Shown here piece after piece: positions 62,186 to 64,000 of a stretch of DNA of 64,000 nt. The DNA is from Sulfitobacter sp. M05 (GTDB lineage: Bacteria; Pseudomonadota; Alphaproteobacteria; Rhodobacterales; Rhodobacteraceae). The stretch lies in assembly GCF_029285175.1 (NCBI RefSeq), contig NZ_JABEDH010000001.1, positions 124,001 to 188,000 of the forward strand, written 5' to 3'. Every line of letters starts with the position of its first letter. Within the stretch, counting starts at the first letter, position 1. The notes under the pieces are model-generated. The model did not search any database and was not told the DNA's origin. It saw nothing but the letters and a program-made list of their open reading frames with translations. Position numbers and translations under genes: made by a program.

Positions 62186-64000
62186 ATGGCCGAGCGTACA
62201 GAAACAGAAAGCCGCAAGCTGCTGGGCAGGTTGCGGGATGCCATGGCAGGGGATCACGCCGGCCAAGAACGGCTGGATAAGATCACTCATCTGATCGCCA
62301 CGTCCATGGGGTGTGAAGTCTGTTCGATCTATCTGTTCCGTGATGAGGACACGCTTGAGCTTTGTGCGACAGAAGGTTTGAACGCGCAGGCGGTGCATGA
62401 AACCCGCATGAAACTGGGTGAGGGGCTCGTCGGCCGTGTCGCCAAGTACCGGCGCGTCATCAATACACCGGATGCGCCGCAGGCGGCAGGCTTTCGGTTC
62501 ATGCCGGAAACCGGCGAAGAAATCTATTCAAGTTTCTTAGGTGTGCCGGTGCAACGGCTTGGCGAGGCCTTGGGCGTTTTGGTGGTTCAGTCCAAGACCG
62601 CGCGCGAGTTTTCTGCCGATGAGGTCTATGCGCTTGAGGTTGTTGCCATGGTGCTGGCCGAAATGACCGAGCTGGGGGCCTTTGTCGGTGAAGGGGCGGC
62701 CATGTCGGCGCGTCATTCACAACCTGTCTTGTTGCGTGGCACCGTTGCGCAGGAAGGGGTTGCTGAGGGGCATGTCTGGCTGCATGAGCCACGCGTGGTT
62801 GTGTCAAATGTCATCGCCGATGATCCCGTTCGCGAGACCGAGCGTCTTACCGAGGCGGTGGATACCCTGCGGGTCAGTGTGGATCAGATGCTGTCGATGG
62901 CGGCAAATGGCGACAAGGACCAGCAACAGGTTCTGGAAACCTACCGCATGTTCGCCAATTCGAAGGGGTGGATGCGGCGGATGACGGAGGATATTCAAAG
63001 TGGCCTCTCCGCCGAGGCCGCGGTGGAGAAAGAGCAATCACTGGCCCGTGCCCGGATGAGCCAGTCCACGGATGCCTATCTGCGTGAACGGCTTAGCGAT
63101 TTGGACGATCTGTCCAATCGGTTGCTGCGTATTCTGACTGGGCAGGGCGCGGATACCGGTGCCGAGATGCCAGCCGATCCGATCCTTGTCGCCCGCAACA
63201 TTGGACCGGCTGAGCTATTGGAATACGGTCGCGGGTTGCGCGGTATCGTATTGGAGGGGGGCTCTGTCGGCTCGCATGCGGCCATTGTGGCGCGGGCCTT
63301 GGCGATCCCGTTGATTGTCCATGCCGGACGGATCACCAATGATGCGTTGAACGGCGATCACATCATGGTGGATGGGGAGCAAGGAGTGATCCATCTGCGT
63401 CCCGATGACATGGTGGCGACGGCGTTCCGTGACAAAATTGCGATGCAGGCGGCAGCGCAGGAACGGTATTCCGCCATTCTGGACCAGCCCGCGCAGGCAA
63501 AATGCGGTGCGGAGATCAAGCTGGATATGAATGCGGGGCTGATGGCGGATTTGCCGTCACTGGTCAGTTCAGGTGCCCAAGGTGTTGGGCTTTTTCGTAC
63601 TGAATTACAGTTCCTTGTGCGCAACCAGATGCCGAAACGTTCCGAGTTGTCAGCACTTTATGCGCGGGTGTTGGATGCGGCTGGTGGCAAGCGGGTGGTG
63701 TTTCGCACGCTGGATATCGGGTCTGACAAGGTGCTGCCCTATATGAAACCCAACGATGAACCGAACCCCGCGTTGGGCTGGCGGGCGATCCGGGTGGGCC
63801 TCGACAAACCTGGCGTGATGCGGATGCAATTGCAGGCGTTGATCCGAGCGGCCAACGGTAGACCCCTGACGGTGATGTTCCCGTTTGTGGCGCAATTCGA
63901 AGAGTTCCGCGCCGCGCGCCATGAGGTCGACAAGGCCATCGCACGCGAATCGAAGCTGGGCCATGTACTGCCCTGCGAAATCGAAGTTGGCGCGATGCTT
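62186..64000 (+). CDS. ptsP: Nitrogen-PTS enzyme I PtsP (partial, cut by window end)
   Basis: First protein of the nitrogen-related phosphotransferase system; it autophosphorylates from PEP and passes phosphate to NPr (PtsO). The 605 visible residues start at ATG 62186 with GGAGGACGCG upstream. Domains in order: GAF sensor (about residues 30-165), EI N-terminal and helical region with the phosphohistidine H364 in GGSVGSHAAIVARALAIP, then the PEP-binding barrel (GLFRTELQFLVRNQMP, FRTLDIGSDKVLPYM), which runs off the window. The GAF domain and the lack of an EIIA part fit PtsP. In this class it is often tied to glutamine sensing. Confidence 0.96.
   Translation, partial: MAERTETESRKLLGRLRDAMAGDHAGQERLDKITHLIATSMGCEVCSIYLFRDEDTLELCATEGLNAQAVHETRMKLGEGLVGRVAKYRRVINTPDAPQAAGFRFMPETGEEIYSSFLGVPVQRLGEALGVLVVQSKTAREFSADEVYALEVVAMVLAEMTELGAFVGEGAAMSARHSQPVLLRGTVAQEGVAEGHVWLHEPRVVVSNVIADDPVRETERLTEAVDTLRVSVDQMLSMAANGDKDQQQVLETYRMFANSKGWMRRMTEDIQSGLSAEAAVEKEQSLARARMSQSTDAYLRERLSDLDDLSNRLLRILTGQGADTGAEMPADPILVARNIGPAELLEYGRGLRGIVLEGGSVGSHAAIVARALAIPLIVHAGRITNDALNGDHIMVDGEQGVIHLRPDDMVATAFRDKIAMQAAAQERYSAILDQPAQAKCGAEIKLDMNAGLMADLPSLVSSGAQGVGLFRTELQFLVRNQMPKRSELSALYARVLDAAGGKRVVFRTLDIGSDKVLPYMKPNDEPNPALGWRAIRVGLDKPGVMRMQLQALIRAANGRPLTVMFPFVAQFEEFRAARHEVDKAIARESKLGHVLPCEIEVGAML

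Noticed and set aside
1-64000. Mobile elements, prophage, CRISPR arrays, tRNA or rRNA genes
   Set aside because: No transposase, integrase, direct-repeat array or clover-leaf sequence was recognised by eye; nearly all space is taken by core genes.

Overview
The window looks like core chromosome of a marine alphaproteobacterium of the Rhodobacterales, probably the Roseobacter group. This rests on gene order (ruvAB-ybgC-tolQRAB-pal-cpoB-tilS-ftsH; coxB-ctaB-ctaG-coxC-surf1-thrC), a Tad pilus locus with family-typical Flp pilins, and fairly GC-rich DNA with many GTG/TTG starts. No insertion sequence, prophage, CRISPR array, tRNA or rRNA was seen. The window opens inside ruvA and closes inside ptsP.

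Layout. 1-11.2 kb, plus strand: Holliday-junction helicase, the complete Tol-Pal envelope system, tRNA-Ile lysidine synthetase and FtsH. 11.3-14.7 kb: a MOSC protein and the one-carbon pair fhs-folD. 14.6-19.5 kb: a DUF2306 membrane protein, a membrane LytTR regulator, a thioesterase and two parts (PdeM, Lhr-like helicase) of the ligase-associated DNA repair module. 19.7-31.9 kb, minus strand: a thirteen-gene Tad/Flp pilus locus read flp-flp-cpaB-cpaC-ompA-like-cpaE-cpaF-tadB-tadC-tadD-tadD-cpaA-AAA ATPase. 32.3-40.9 kb: lytic transglycosylase, CoA-transferase scoAB, L,D-transpeptidase, topA, dprA and tldD. 41.0-50.1 kb, plus strand: aa3 oxidase subunits II and III with assembly factors, threonine synthase, an M16 peptidase, a GNAT enzyme and a GlcD-like FAD oxidase. 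50.1-56.2 kb: adenine/methylthioadenosine salvage (apt, mtnP) around a LysE-type exporter, a SulP transporter, a flavin reductase, a GNAT enzyme and an EcsC protein. 56.2-58.7 kb: modABC molybdate importer. 58.8-64 kb: NUDIX, DUF1178, SDR, aspartokinase and ptsP.

How the genes work together. Tol-Pal and CpoB link division to outer-membrane constriction. The pilus locus carries its own pilins, peptidase, secretin, motor and platform, but no CpaD/RcpB and no TadE/F/G; an OmpA-like lipoprotein sits where CpaD normally lies, and a winged-helix AAA ATPase of unknown role ends the cluster. Several strong hairpins divide the pilus transcript, probably setting pilin expression well above that of the machine.

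The most notable observations are: a 38-codon ORF exactly filling the tolQ-tolR gap with TGATG and TAA-ATG junctions; a tadD gene whose lipoprotein signal peptide and Shine-Dalgarno point to an AUA start; the AAA ATPase and OmpA-like components of the Tad locus; Flp pilins with Asp-Trp in place of Glu-Tyr; and short palindromes around pal, fhs/folD and ctaB. All functional statements come from reading motifs and gene order by eye; no database search was run.
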